Assembly (NCBI GenBank): GCA_039619475.1
Contig: CM077116.1
Span: 298,944,464 to 299,008,463 of the forward strand
From: Icerya purchasi
Taxonomy: Eukaryota > Arthropoda > Insecta > Hemiptera > Monophlebidae
Direction: 5' to 3'
Length of the DNA stretch: 64,000 nucleotides
In this document: positions 1-14,000 of the stretch, in pieces
Layout: the number at the start of each line of letters is the position of its first letter
Numbering within the stretch: the stretch's first letter is position 1
Notes under the pieces: model-generated
The model's input: the letters and a program-made list of their open reading frames with translations, nothing else
Database searches by the model: none
What the model was told of the DNA's origin: nothing
Program-made: the position numbers and the translations under genes

Positions 1-1323
1 CGATCTTTTTGTAACATCCATCCATTTTCAAAATATTCCTTTCCATGAATTTTAGACCACACATTCGTAACTAAGAACTGGACATAGCAGATTAAAGAAC
101 TAAACAAGTTTTCTAAATTAACACTCTAGCTATATCTTTACTTCAGTCTGTTTTGAATTCCGGTCAACTAAGTTTAAAAATTGAACTTTATCCTTCTCGC
201 GATTAGTTTAGTTCATTTCTTATCCTTCTTTGTACGTTCATTGTTTTATTAGACTGCTATTGTTTTCAATCATTATATTCCCATTCACTCATTTCTGTAC
301 TGACCAGTACTACTTAGAGAATACTATAATAGGGCAAAACTTAAGAACGCCAAAATGATATGTATGTACACATTGTCGTGATCTGCTAACGGGAATAAAG
401 ACAATAAATAATAGCAATCATTAAACCGAGCTCGTTGAAAAGTCGGGACTAAAAGTTAGGAAATAATTAATAGTTGCCGGGAAATAATGACAGCCGGCAA
501 CAGAGATAAAGAATTGATATGCTATTCGAATTATTCCGTCGTAGTCGCGATCGGGGGTAATTACGCTACCTGTTAGCAACCGCGGCGCTATCATTTTCCC
601 GTCCATTTTTGAGAAACGTATTAGGTTGTAGCGCGAAGATGGGTTTCTGTGGTACATTTCGATAGCAGCTTTTATACTCACATTCACTCGGGAAAGATAA
701 TTTACACAATTGAAATAAAATAAGCGGAGTCCAGCACACGATCGGTGCACAACTGAATTTCGGCAACTGACGCGTAAACTTGCAATTTTAAGAGTGATTT
801 CTTCGATCTCGCGGCTGCGCTGGCTGAACCGGTAGCCTCGGAACTCCACGAAGGCCCGTGCAGCAAGAACTATTCACTTATTATTGTTTACGTATTCATT
901 TCTTATTGTTGTTGTATGTAAAACCAAAATTCATGAATGTACAAATATGCACCAAAACAACTAATTCAGCTCGCAAAGCGAACAGGCGTAAATCATTACC
1001 ATTTTTCGTTCGGTGTAAATTTTGTATATGTGTCAGAATAATTGTTAATTTATATGTGTGTACGTGCGATTGTGATTGAGGGGCCCTCTTGTTAACAGAT
1101 GAATCGGTCGTCAGGTTCGTCGCGAATATAGTGGTTTCTGAAAGAAATATTTTGTGTAAACTGTATATAAAAAATAATTACTTCAACGTATTTTATTTTT
1201 GTTCTCTCGATTTTTTTTTTTTATTTCATTTATAATTTTGTGCGTGCTTAAGGTACGTTACAGTATATATATACATACATATATTAATTACAACGTAATT
1301 CTTAGGCTACCCCCTATTCGAAA
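1..1323. other. AT-rich tract, no gene recognised
   Basis: This is probably intron 3 of the yellow-family gene. It holds a 142-codon minus-strand open frame at 421-849 in a locally CG-rich stretch, but the translation resembles no family I recognise and no yellow motif. Confidence 0.5.
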
Positions 1324-1510
1324 AAATGTCCCAAAAACATGTCCCAATTTTATGTAACGCAGAATGTCCCAAAAAAATGTCCCAATTTTATGTAACGTTT
1401 GTTATATTTTATAAGATTTTTGTTATTGTTATTTAAAAAATGTCATAATTTTATGTAACGAAATATGTAACGAAAAATGTAATGAAACAATATCTTAATT
1501 TTATATAATG
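1324..1510. repeat. Short tandem repeat, about 37 bp unit, decaying rightwards
   Basis: Two clear units (1324-1360 and 1361-1397) share AATGTCCC, a second ATGTCCC, then AATTTTATGTAACG. Diverged third and fourth units follow at 1436-1461 and 1462-1510, still ending in ATTTTATGTAACG or ATTTTATATAATG. Confidence 0.8.
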
Positions 1511-1653
1511 AAAGTTAAATGTTAGGATAGGATTTTTGTGATTATGTTTTGTTTTTATTTTTGTGTTGATGCCAGTAAGAATTACGTTGTAAATTTTGAT
1601 CATTTTATACAAAGTATAAAAGAGAAAGAGACAAAAATGAAAGCAAGAGGGGT

Positions 1654-1688
1654 CAAGGGGCACAGCCCCTTGCGAGGCCAAAATGGCC
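1654..1688. repeat. Pair of adjacent perfect hairpins
   Basis: CAAGGGG-CACAG-CCCCTTG (1654-1672) is a 7 bp perfect stem with a 5-nt loop. It is followed three bases later by GGCC-AAAAT-GGCC (1676-1688). GC-rich hairpins in an otherwise AT-rich tract resemble structures near Helitron or other DNA-transposon ends, but no boundary could be defined. Confidence 0.5.
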
Positions 1689-1836
1689 GAATTTATATAT
1701 ATACTTTTCTTTTTCAAATCATATTTAATTACGGAAAATTATTTTCATATGCTATTTTCATAATTCAATTTAATTATTAAAGCAAACAGATATGTATATA
1801 CACACACACATAAATAAGTATGCATATTTTAGTTAC

Positions 1837-2076
1837 TTTATATGTGCCATAATCAGGATCTGGAAACATGTATGGATTCGTTATTCTCCATGCTGCGTCT
1901 TTTCTGGCATCGTATACTATTATGGCAGGATTTGTACTGTCGGACATATAGAGGAAAACGTTGTCGCAATCTGACTCCAGTCCCATTTCATTTCCAGCTC
2001 CGACTTCGTCGATGACCAAATTTGTCAATAATGTATTCCGTCTTAAAATTTCAGGCGGAAACGTTACTATTCTGAC
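1837..2076 (-). CDS. Yellow-family exon 3
   Basis: Eighty codons in phase 0. The acceptor is TTCTTCACAG just above 2076 and the donor is GTAACT (reverse complement at 1831-1836), a weaker but acceptable donor. The translation shows VRIVTFPPEIL, a DCDNVFLYMSDSTNPAIIVYD strand pair, and KDAAWRITNPYMFPDPD, one of the most recognisable yellow-family blocks. In relatives the next exon continues with the GxxFxLxDGxFG block; no such exon is visible between 1 and 1836. Confidence 0.9.
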
Positions 2077-5000
2077 CTGTGAAGAAAATAACATTATTTA
2101 ATGTATGTTAAATACTTTTTAATTATTATTTTTGATCTCGCGAAATGTTCTTCTGTAGATGTAAATTCGTGAATACTACAGTTTCCGGATTAGCAACAAA
2201 ATTTCGGTATAATTTAGAGTCATTATTTGTAAATGGATTTGCATTTGGTGATATATTTTCAGACTACATTAAATACGGTGAAGCTACGCAATTAATTTCG
2301 TTTTGAAAAGTACATTTTAAAATTCCGCTTAACAAGATCATTCGTATTTTTCTTTTACAATCATTTTGGGTTTTCCACGGAAATACCAACGCGATTAAAT
2401 TGTCAAATAATCGGATGATTCGTTTTTACACTGTCCGTCTTTTTCATTTGCAACCGAAAAATTAGGAAAGTGAAGAAGAAAAGTAAACATCCGGAAAGCG
2501 TATTTTACACAATAACGGTTTAAATTTTTAAAAAACTACCGAATTTTTTATTTAATAAATTACAAAAAATACGCGCCGATGATCATTATTATTACTTACT
2601 AATTCATCAGTTCTAGAATCGAATAACAACAATTTCGGCGGACAAACAACATTAAAAGAAATCAAACTGTCCAGTACACCGGAATCTAGAACCCAAAGTC
2701 GATCGCATCTGTCCAGTCGAATTCGAAATACCGATATTATGTTTGTACAGTTTTCTTTCGTATTCTGAACAGAATTTGTAGCTGCCGCTTTATGCCAGTT
2801 CCAATTTGGATACGCCTGAAACACACATAAAATTGTGATTTCAGTTTTTCGTAGAGCACTTTTAGTCGCCTCGAAGGATATCGTTAAATTAAAGAAAACG
2901 ATTCGAACAATAATTGTAGCAATCTGAAAAATTATTAACGAAAATTAAAAATCGATAAAGAAAAATGGCGTGTAACAAGAAACTGGTTGAAAATCGAAAA
3001 AAAATATTTCTTAGTTCACCTTAAAATTCCATTGTAAAACCGGATAAAACCTTAACAAAAAATGATGATTAATGTCGAGTAAAAAAAATAGCGCAGCATT
3101 CGTGAAAGATATCAATAAATGTAGGTTAATTTTCACTCCAAAATTACTGCACTGTAACTTGTTCACGAGGAAAATGCTATATTTTTTCAGGTAAAAAATA
3201 TGTAATATTATAATAGTACTTCAAATCTAAATCCCCCACCAGTTACGTATCTGAGAGTTTTACAAAAATTTTTTAAAATAGTGGTTTTTAGTTAACACTG
3301 GACAAGTTTCCATTTTCCATTTGATGATAATTTATAATCCTCCGAAAGCGGAGGCTTGTGCACTTCCAGTTCAAAAATGTAATTTATTTGTGATGGAAAT
3401 TTTTCAATACCTCGTAATGTTAATATTATTTGACAAATTTACTCCCATTGATAATTTCAAATGTTAATAAAACCTCGTTTTAAGGAAATAATAAAAAGTT
3501 CATTAATATATTTCCTAAAAATAACGGTGTTTTATTACTATCTAAAGTTTTAATACCTTTTCGACCGCGTATCGAGGAAACACTTGCTTCGGAAATTAAA
3601 AGCGGTCAAGGTGGGCGGTAAGCTGAGGCGGTATATTCATAACTATCTGAGCGACCGATGGATTCAAATTCGAAGTGGCTCATCGATTTCAAGCAAAGTT
3701 CCAATAGAGAATGGGGTACCTCAAGGTTCCGCCTTAAGTGCTACCCTTTTTATTCTCTATGTAAACTATATTGTTGACTGCATCAGGCCTCCAGTGAATG
3801 TTCGTATATATGTAGATGATCTAAACATATCCGTAGTATCTAATATTCTTTCCTTGGCCCAGTTTACCCTGCAAAACACCATTAATAGATTGCAGCAATG
3901 GTCAGGAAACAATGGAATAGATTTCTCCTCTCAGAAGTCTCTATATGTTGTATTCCATAGAGGTCGCCTCGTTCAAAATCCACCACCACTACAACTGAAC
4001 AGTAATACAATTCCTTTTAAAACAACAGTAACTTTCCTTGACATCTTGATGGACGCCAAACTGACTTGGAAACCCTTTATATCTGATTTAAAAGCTAAAT
4101 ACCTCCAACCTTTAAGGGTGATCAAGTGCCTATCAATCCCAAATTTAACGTCCAACTAAAGTTTCTTCTAAATATTTACAAAACAGTAGTCCTCAGCAAA
4201 ATCAATTATGCGAGTCGGGTGTACCCGTCAGCGAGTGGTTCCTTATTAAAAACACTTAATCCAATCCATAACACCGCTATTCGTATGACACTTGGCGCCC
4301 ATCGTACATGCGCAGCTAAAAGCCTATGTTCGTTAGCTGGTGTCCCTCTTTTATCTTATAGCAGAAAATTCTTCACTTACCAAGATATGCTTTCATGGGC
4401 TGCGGAGAATCACAGTGACGTAATTATAGAGCCTGAATTTCCCAAAGATAATCTACCTGAAGTCAATACAATCTTTTTGCAAAATAACATAAAGCCTAAC
4501 TTTACACCCAGAATGGACTATTCAAAACTACCTCCACTCTGGTCTTCTTTTCAGGTAGAAGCAATTACAATCCTCACCGATAACAATTACCCACCAGCAC
4601 AGCGAGGGCACAGTGTGCTCTAGGCATTATTAATAAATACACCACATTTTCGAAAGCATGCACTGATGGATCCAAAGCTGATAAGTCCAAGGTTGCCCCA
4701 GCTGCATGCGCTTCGAAATAGACGGAATCGCAGACGGCATACGGTTGCACAACGTTGTATCGATTGCGGAAGCTGAAATGTATGGCTTTGTCTGCAGTCA
4801 TATTTAGAACTGAGGCTCCAACCACTCAGAATCTTACTGGTGATTGATTCCTTGCAGTCCATACGTGCTTTGCAGTCGGATCACCTTGGATCATTAATGG
4901 TCCCAGAAGTTTTGGCTACCTTATACCGGCTGAGCCGTAGAGGATGCTGAGTTGCTTTTTCATGGGTCCCTAGTCATGCCGGAACTCCGGAGAATCAGTT

Positions 5001-8000
5001 CATTAAAAGAGTGCTGTGGCCAATTAGAATGGTAAGTGTGCCGCAGCATAATGAGGAAGCCTCCGCAAATCCGTAAGAAAAACAGATGGCCATGCAGGTT
5101 ACCTGGAGAACGTTTAATAGACACGCGAATTAGGTAGACATATAATGATGTTTTTTTTTATAATTCGGTAATTACTAGTTTAACATAATATTTGACGATA
5201 ATGGTTTTAATGTATTTGCGAATTGAGCAAAATGAGATTAGTTTTGGTATGGTGCCGGGACTTTACAGTATACGAAGGAAAACGGTACTGAAATATATAC
5301 ATAAGTATTTTGTGAATTTCTATCGAAAAGTAAACTCCGTTTCGGATAAAATGTTGTTTCGTTATTATGATTTTTTGCGCTTTTGTATTATACCAAATAT
5401 CGGTACAAACATAAATGTATTTATGGAAGTGGTTTAGCGTCAGGAATAATAATAATAATAAAAATAATCAATTAAACACATCGGATTATTATTTGCTAAG
5501 AAAAACTTTTTAAATAATTGATATGTGGCACCATCTTACTGCTATAATTATTATTAATGTTTTGAAATCCTGGGTTGTGATGGCGCCATCGCAATATAAC
5601 TGCAAAATTGAATCTTACTTTTACTGGTAAGCAGACTACCAAAAGGCTAATATGCTCGATATAATAGATGATAATCGCAGTTTGTTGAAGAACGTAAGTG
5701 AGCGACTGCTTACTTTGGCTATACTCTTGGTTAAGATGCAGCCTTCCAGTTTATCCATCTATTATCTCTGCCATTTTTTGCATGCCGTCTGTGTCTATGA
5801 AATAACTTGCTTTTGTTTGTTGTCATTCAAATTCGCCGCTTTGTAAAATTTTTCACAGTATTCGCCATCTTGTAAAGTCTTCTGGTTTAAAAACGTAGCA
5901 TGGTTATGACAAGGTACGTTTCTGTTTTCTTAATTTCAGGCACACTGTTAATATATAAGTATTATAAACAAACATTCTACCTAGCAATACATGAGCAGTT
6001 ATGAATACTATAAGTGATCTATCACGTTTTAGATGTAAAATTTCCTTATTTTAACATACATATTAAATTTAACGTAAATATAATAATAGAGGCTAATCCT
6101 TTTGGACATTTAATTTGATCAAATAAATTGGTCAAATTTCAAACGTCGGTGGACGAATGTGTCCACCGAAGTTAAGGTAATCAATATACAAAAATTTTGA
6201 AGTTAAACCAGAATAATTAAATGAAAAAGAAAAAATAAAGAAAAAACAATGATCACCTATAGCAGCCACCAGATTTGACGGAATGTATCTGGGTTGTACC
6301 ATGAGAATTACTCGTGGAGGGGGGGGGCAGCGACCCAAATAGCCATGAGTCATTTATTTAACTATGATATAATAAGTCGTATGAATTATGTTTCTTTTGC
6401 AGTTCTTCACATTTCAGTTTTTCTGCAAATTCATTCCATCTTTCAACGAGTCGTTCAACCAGCTCCTCACAATAGTGAAATCGGAGAACAGAAAAATATT
6501 ATGAGAATGAATGTCTAAATCACCAGCAATTCGAACCATTAATTTCCTTTGCAAGTCACGATCATCTTCCCGCTGGTGCAGAGTTCACCATTTTAATTGA
6601 ACATTTCTAGCTGTTACAATTGAATGTTAGGCTTGAAGCGGTCCCGGTGTCTATGAAATCGGCTGTAATTGTATGTGAGACTACTTTCGCTTCGGTCTTC
6701 CAGCTGGTCTTTTGCTTGGGGAACTTTGAACTCACATGCTACTAATGGAACAATCCACTTTCGGACCAACCATCTTAATCGGTACAGGAACTCAGGTAAT
6801 TAGAGTCGCTTGTTTTCGAGGCAATAGTTTTCTACTGTTTTTGAATGGAACTAACTATGTTTGCGTCTGTTGTCATGCACTCTGCTTTCTTTACACTGAT
6901 TTTCAGCCTTAATCTTTCATACCATAACTGAACACTATCTCGAAGAGCATCTCTTGTTTCAGCAATTAATACTAAATCGCCCGCATGTAGGAGTGTTCAA
7001 GGTACTGGTGTTTACCCGGTGGAAATGTGTGGTGCAAATCTCAGAGCAGGTCGACAAAACAAAACGATGTCCAGAGGATTTCAGAGGGGCAAGTATTAAG
7101 TCCAACTCGAGAAAGGCCTTCTCAAATCGGATAGAAACAGGGGAAGATTACTCATCCTACGAACGACAGTGGATTCTCCCAGCAGGACGTAGCAACGGCG
7201 TTCTACAGTCTTTGCAAATAAGGCTACTGCCGGTCGTGTCAATGCCTCGGTTGGTTTATTATCTCTTGACATAACTATTTAAAATATGATCTATGAGCGA
7301 TTGGTGGTACATTTCCTCTATATCAGCTACGAAAGCCGCTTTATGAATACAAAATTAAGCAAGAGGGTCGAATAAATTTGGCTACAGCTTCGGATCGGTA
7401 GCTAGAAAATCGTGTAAGGAAGTACCCGACTCAGAGACATTAAAAACTCTTTGAAGTTTTGTGGTGGTACTAACTGGACGGAGCCCTTCACGGTGAGAAA
7501 TGTAGTGTAATATTACGGAATTGTGTGTGACCCAACTCGAAATTACTCGGCCTTAATTTTCGGGTTTCAGAATCTCAATTCCTGTCAACGAGCAAACAGC
7601 ACTATTGCGCGAATTCGATGGTTTTTTACGATCCCCATTTAAATCCGAACGATAAACTGACCATTGTTCTAAAGACATATTGTACTGTCGGGATTTCGAC
7701 GGATTAACGTCTTTCATTTCCCAAAATTTCGCGAGTTGTAAACGAATGATTTTACGGATACAGAACAACGGAAAACTAAATTTTGATTAATCATACATCC
7801 GAAATGACTATCACAAATAGTGAGACTCTTAAATCGTCTTCTCTGAATGAGCATACATTTTTCACAATATTCCGCACCTATAAGAGAATATTAATATTAT
7901 TATTGTTTAGTGAATCATCGATCGCGCGGAGATCTTTTAAACCATCTCTACAGTTTTGCGAATAGCCTTTTTCAGTGCTCCATACGAAATAAACCGGAAC

Positions 8001-11000
8001 GATGTCTAGTTCGATATGAATTTTGAATTTAAAAAATCTAGAACGAATTTTAAGTGAATTAGATATGTTACAATCGATTATATCCGAAGTTATATCTACA
8101 GCTGAAAAATTCCCCTCGAGTTGTATCATACAATTATTTTTGATAACGAATGTTTTGGTAACTAGCGTAGCTTGAAAAGTAAAGTCGAGAAGAGCCCCGG
8201 CTAAAACACAGACGGTTATTTTGAACTGTGACTAAAATCACTGCAAATAATACTACCAAATTATTTAAGGAAATTTGGTGCAACGATTTATCTGTTGAGC
8301 AAGCCGACTCGACTAATTTTTTGTTATCGGAAGTAACTGCTGCTGTTGGAGAAGTTTCCGTTTTAAAAGGCGTCTCTTACAATTATTTTTGAAATTAGAT
8401 TTAAGGTGATTTCTATGTAACGTATCGGTATTGTGATCTTAATTTGTACTTTCTGACTTCTATAAAAACGTAATGGTAATTTGCGAAACATCACAATAAA
8501 TGCCGATTTTTTTTTTTTAAATTAACGTTTGAAATAATAGTTATTTCTATCGAATTTAAAATAACCACTAATTCCTTAAAGTTATTATCTTGCTTCTCTC
8601 CTTCTTTTTTCGAATTCGATTCGATATCTATCTCGAAAATTTGTTTAGAAGTTTCTTCAGATTATGTAAAATAACTTTTAAATGTTTTTTTTTAGCATGG
8701 AACATGCTTTAGCCGTAACCTAATCACCTGAAAATATTACGCGGGAAGGGAGACGAAAGTAGCGCGCATATAGGAAGCAGAGATTTTCGAAATTATTGAA
8801 AAAGGACAATACCATACTCTATATCCACCATTTTGTCTAGCGATATAAACCTGGATCTAAAGAAACCTGAAAATCATCGATTAGTTCAGTTTATGGAAGA
8901 AACGTTCGGATTACAGTTCAAAACAAATCTCGTTCCGTCGACTACTCGTGGTGGATCGTGCATCGATAGTCTTTGTTGGCCACATTGAAAGGATCGATTC
9001 GAAAAATTATATCAGTTATTTTAGTTATCATAAACCGGTACTGTCCATTAATTCTAACGACCATGTAGAACAAACAGAAATATAAAACGACTATCTGTAC
9101 TTTTTGTATTTCTTCATTTTTTTCATTTCTTTATTCATAATTTCCCAACAGATCAACAGTGGTTACACAGTCGGCAAAAGCATGTTCCATGTTTCATAAT
9201 TGTAGCCGAAGGCTCTAGGTAAAGGCGCGAAGCGACGAGTTTTTTTTTATATAAATTAAATTTCGGCCTTTGATTAATGAATGAATTCAAACCGTCTTTA
9301 GCGGAATTTTATTTCAACGAATTTTGTAATCAGCTGCGTATAAATTGAAACGGAACTATTTAATTTTTCACGATTAAAAGCTTCTTTCGTTCATGTTATC
9401 CAGCTCGGAGCATCAAGATAATGAAATAATCTGACAAATTCCAGAGGACCAAAATATTTATTTTAGACGAATTATTAACTTTCGAATTATCGGACACAAG
9501 CGCTAAAGTGTAATCTAAGGACTGCTTCCGTAGAAGACGAAAAGAAAGTCGGCAATAATGAAAATAAATAGGAAAGAAAATTTAGATGGATCAAAAAAGC
9601 AACTGACAGAATAACCGGAGCAAAAAGAAGACGATGGGGGTTACGAAGATGTTAGCAAAAGAAAAAAAGAATTCGATAATAATCGTTTGTAATCCATCAA
9701 CGGAATCAAAACCGAACGAACAACAACAACATTCATGTTAACAACGATTCTCACAGTTAACAACCACTTAACGGTGACAATAAAAATAGATAAACAGAGA
9801 TTTATAATCGAAATTTATCGTTCTGATATTGTTCTCGAAATGCATCTGCCATCAACCTTTTCATCGCTACCAAAAAAGCCACATACAAACGGATGCACCG
9901 AGCAGAGGGGCTAATTAACCTTGTTGGACGTACACCGGGATCATTCACCAAAATCAGATGCGAGGAAAAATGAAAAAGAGTTTCGATGGGCGCCTAAAAT
10001 TTAACTTCGAAACAGGATACTACTAGAGAAGCGATCCTTGCAGTAAATGTATATTAACACAAAAACGTTTCGATCAGTAAAAATATATTTATCTACGTTT
10101 CCGGATTATGAGAAAGCATTCGATAAAGTACCTCACAGAATAATAATATAATCTTCGAATAATTAAAAATTTATATTGGAAACAAGCGACAAAAGTTACT
10201 TTAACTATCCGATGGCATAGAGATCAAGAAAGAAGTTTGACAAGGGTGTATTATTACTATATCGTCTCCCTTGATATTTAATATTTATTCGGATAAAATA
10301 TTTAACTAAGTAATATGCTACCGCGTATGAAAGTTAATGGCCAATATATTAATAATATATACGATACACTGCTGATAACTGAGGCAACAAAATTCAATAA
10401 AAGGCAGGTAAATCGATTAGAAGCTGTAGAAATGTGAATCCACAGAAGGATGTGGAAAATATCACGGATAAGTAGAACATCGAATCAAAAAGTTCTAGAA
10501 ATGGCCAAAACTGAAAGAATGCTAATAAAATCCATCGTTCGCAGAAAAATAAAATATTTCGATCATATATTCAGAGGAGAGAAATATCGCAACTCCTGCA
10601 ACTAATCCTTCAGGGAAAAGTAGACGGAAAGAGAAGCCGAGGAGGTCGGAGAACGACTTAGTTAGATAACATCAAGGAATGGACGAGAATATGGTCGTTA
10701 GAAAGACTCATGCAAGATGCCAGAAATAGAAGTTTTTGATGCTGACATATGTGATCGTCAACGTTCTTCGAAGTGTATGATACCAAGAAGAAGAAGAAGA
10801 AGAACACACTGATGATACAATAACTGATTCAACTAACGATATACAGAATATTTTCGATCGAGTTAACACGACAGCAGCGAACGGTATCCGACTCTAAATG
10901 TTAACAAAACGAAACTTTCGGTTGTCGGCACAAAGCGCAATATTATGATCGATCGCTCTGAAAACAACCGGAAAATAGAGCAAAAAGTTCAAACTATCTT

Positions 11001-14000
11001 GGCTGCCATAGTACACAGAATCTGAATCCAGAAGTAGAAGTTAACGAAGATGTGAATTTCGACGCGCTGCATTTGAGAAAACAAAAAAACTTCAAACCGA
11101 TAAGAATTGAAATTTGGAAATCAGGAAAACACTAATGAAATAATGCTTGTGGGCGGTTATTGAAGGCGCAACGTATTCTACCGGAACAGTCAGAGAGGTC
11201 GCAGATTGTAAAATATGAACAATGATACGTACTTAAACTCGGTAACGAAAGCAGAAAGAGATGCTCGTCGTAATTAAAAATAGGGAAATTAGTCTACGTT
11301 GAACACGTCAGGAAAAGGGAAAAATACCAGCTTTTACTACATTCAAGGGGAAAAATCGATAGAAACGGAAGAGCCACTGTCGTGGATACGAAACATTAAA
11401 GATGGACTGGAACATCATCAATAGACCAGTTAGTTCGAGCTTCTCAAAAACCGATGTCAGCATTCTGATGATAGTTTATTCGGAAGTTAAATAAAGAACT
11501 GTAATATACTTGTATATGCGTAAATGCATACGCGGTTTATTTATTTATTTAAAAATTTATACTACAATTTTTTTTTTGTTATTAATGATTTTTTTTTTTT
11601 TAATTTTGAAATCGGAAGCTTTCCATCTGTTACTGACTATGACGTAATAGAAAATAAAGTCGGTATACTATTTCTGCATATCTCGTAACGACAGAAACGT
11701 TGAATTTAAATCATCATTGTTATTATTATTTGCCATTACATTGAACGACGATATGAAATGTAACAAAATCCGCTAAAATTTAAATGCCGAAAAAGATTAC
11801 AGACGGTAAGCCGTGAAATCATTATAGCTCTAACACAACTCATTTAAATCAGTATTAAACGTCTCTCTTAAAATATGCCAGCGCCCGAGCATTTGAATTT
11901 ACATCGGTATTTCCATCTTACTTTTTGCGTAATTGACAAATCTAGTCCGTTATTTTCGAAATGCACTTCGCACTATTCAAACTTCAACATAGGCCTTATT
12001 CCATCTCCTTATCGCCCTGGTGATTAGCATACATATACAAGTTAATTTTTTACGAATTTTTGTCTTTTAACTCTCCTACTTTCCATTCGACCCCATCTCG
12101 TATCATTTTTGTTCTTACTACTAACCTCTGGGTTTACACGCTCAACATAGTAAGCGTAGGTGGGATAGAACTGTTTAAAATTACTAGTGTGCTCGCCTAT
12201 TGGTTGAAATTCGACCATAATTATTATTAAAAAATCGAGGAAAACATATATAAATTTTATTTTTTTCTACTCTTATACATTCGTTCATTGTACATCGGAG
12301 ACTTTTATATGTACTTACAATGCAAAACAATTAAGTACCATTATAATTGAATAAAATATACAATAAAATAATGGTAAATCATAATTTAAAAACCCTCATT
12401 TATTGATATTAAATGTGACACCTTAAGATTTAGTATACTGTGAAAAAATCGAATAATGATGATTATTAAGAAAAATTAAAACATTTTAATAAGAATTACT
12501 GGTTATAGCGATTTCATTTTTCATTTTTTGTATTAATTTTTTATTTAAATAAGGGGAAAAAATAACTACTCCCAAAACTTTTTTAATGATAACACTAATG
12601 ATCGTCAATAGCTATATATTAAACAAAAAAAGAAAGAAGAAAATCGGTTAATAAATAGCGGAGAAAAAGATACTGATTTTGTCTTTGCCTATTTATACAT
12701 ATAGATTTTCATTCTGATGCGTTTTCCTGAGGGAATATATTTCAGTAAGGAGAATGTAATTTTTTAATTGAACTCCCTTTTTGTGCCCGGCTGACTAATG
12801 AAATAGTTCGACTCAAACGTTTCGCCTTCCTTTCTCAGTTTTAATCCTATCTACTGTTACTATTTTTGTTTATCTTTTTTGCGGTTAACATTTTTCGTGT
12901 TTTGTTGATACTAATTATTAGATGAAGATCCCCTTTTAAAATTTAATTAATCAATATTCGTAGTTTGTTTAGATTAGTAGTCTTTATTATAACCTTTCAC
13001 GAGTGAAGGACTAAGACATTTTTGTAGAAACAATCATTCACTGGTAAAAGTCTGTTTTTTAGTTTGAAACAGTTTTACGCAATTATAAATTATTTTCAGC
13101 AAAGAGAAAATAAGCAATTTCAAAATGATTTTAATCATGCATAAATACTAAGATTATCGAAATAAAATTCATTTGGAAATAATTATTTCAACTTAATTTT
13201 AAGAAATTTTACCGGAATTAAATTTTATACGTAGTTCTGAAGAAAACAAAATCACTTATTATAACTGTTAGCACTCATCCTAATTCTCACTTTCGACTTA
13301 ACAATTTTTACTTTCGAAAGACAAGATGCTTCTGAATAATGACATATTCTCGAACAGCTGGGAAAATTTCTTTATTAAAACGTACCTTTTGTAAAATACG
13401 ATTAACCCCGTGTCAAATTTGTCCTTCAAATTTTCATTACTTTTTTTAAGCCATTTTAATTCCGTTTAAAAATTCAGTCATCAAACTATCCACCGTGTGT
13501 ATCTGTATTGAGTTTCAGCAGTTCACATTTTTATCCACCTTCTAAAATATATGTTATACTAATAATTTCATTTTCTCCGGTTCGGTCCAGTTCTCTTATT
13601 TTTTCGACTTTTTCCACTTCTTTAGATTGCCTTCTTCTTTCACGTAGCTAATTAATGTCGTTTACTTCCGGGGATATTCCCTTGAATGTATTTCTACACG
13701 CTGTCATTATTACTTGCGATACGGGGTCTTGTATAATTCACTAGTATCTCGCCGTTTAAATTTACCCAATCTTAACTTCATTTTTTCGTCGTCTGATATT
13801 GTATTTATATTTTTTATGGCTTTTTCAGTTGCTACCGTTACAACGAATCTATTATAAATGTTTTGTAAAAGAAAAGAAAATCGGACTTGTCAACCAAGGA
13901 CCTTCCCCAGAAACAATTATAAATGAAAACGGGAAAGTTATTGTAATAAATGTTGAACTTTTTCGTATCTTTTATTATTTCGGAATTTATAATTGGCCGA

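Larger units (their letters stand above)
3556..5130 (+). mobile_element. Non-LTR retrotransposon (RT + RNase H) remnant
   Basis: This is a 5'-truncated element in intron 1, opposite in direction to the yellow gene. Order: reverse transcriptase from the FDRV motif, RT thumb/C-terminal region, then RNase H. Having RNase H after RT fits the I/Jockey-like group of LINEs. It carries at least one frameshift (about 4125-4145) and several stops in the RNase H part, so it is dead. No poly(A) tail was seen at the right end; the boundary near 5130 is approximate. Confidence 0.8.

Noticed and set aside
421..849. 142-codon minus-strand open frame near the left edge
   Set aside because: No family resemblance, no yellow-family motif, no clear splice sites and overlapping open frames in another register; it could be chance in a CG-rich patch.
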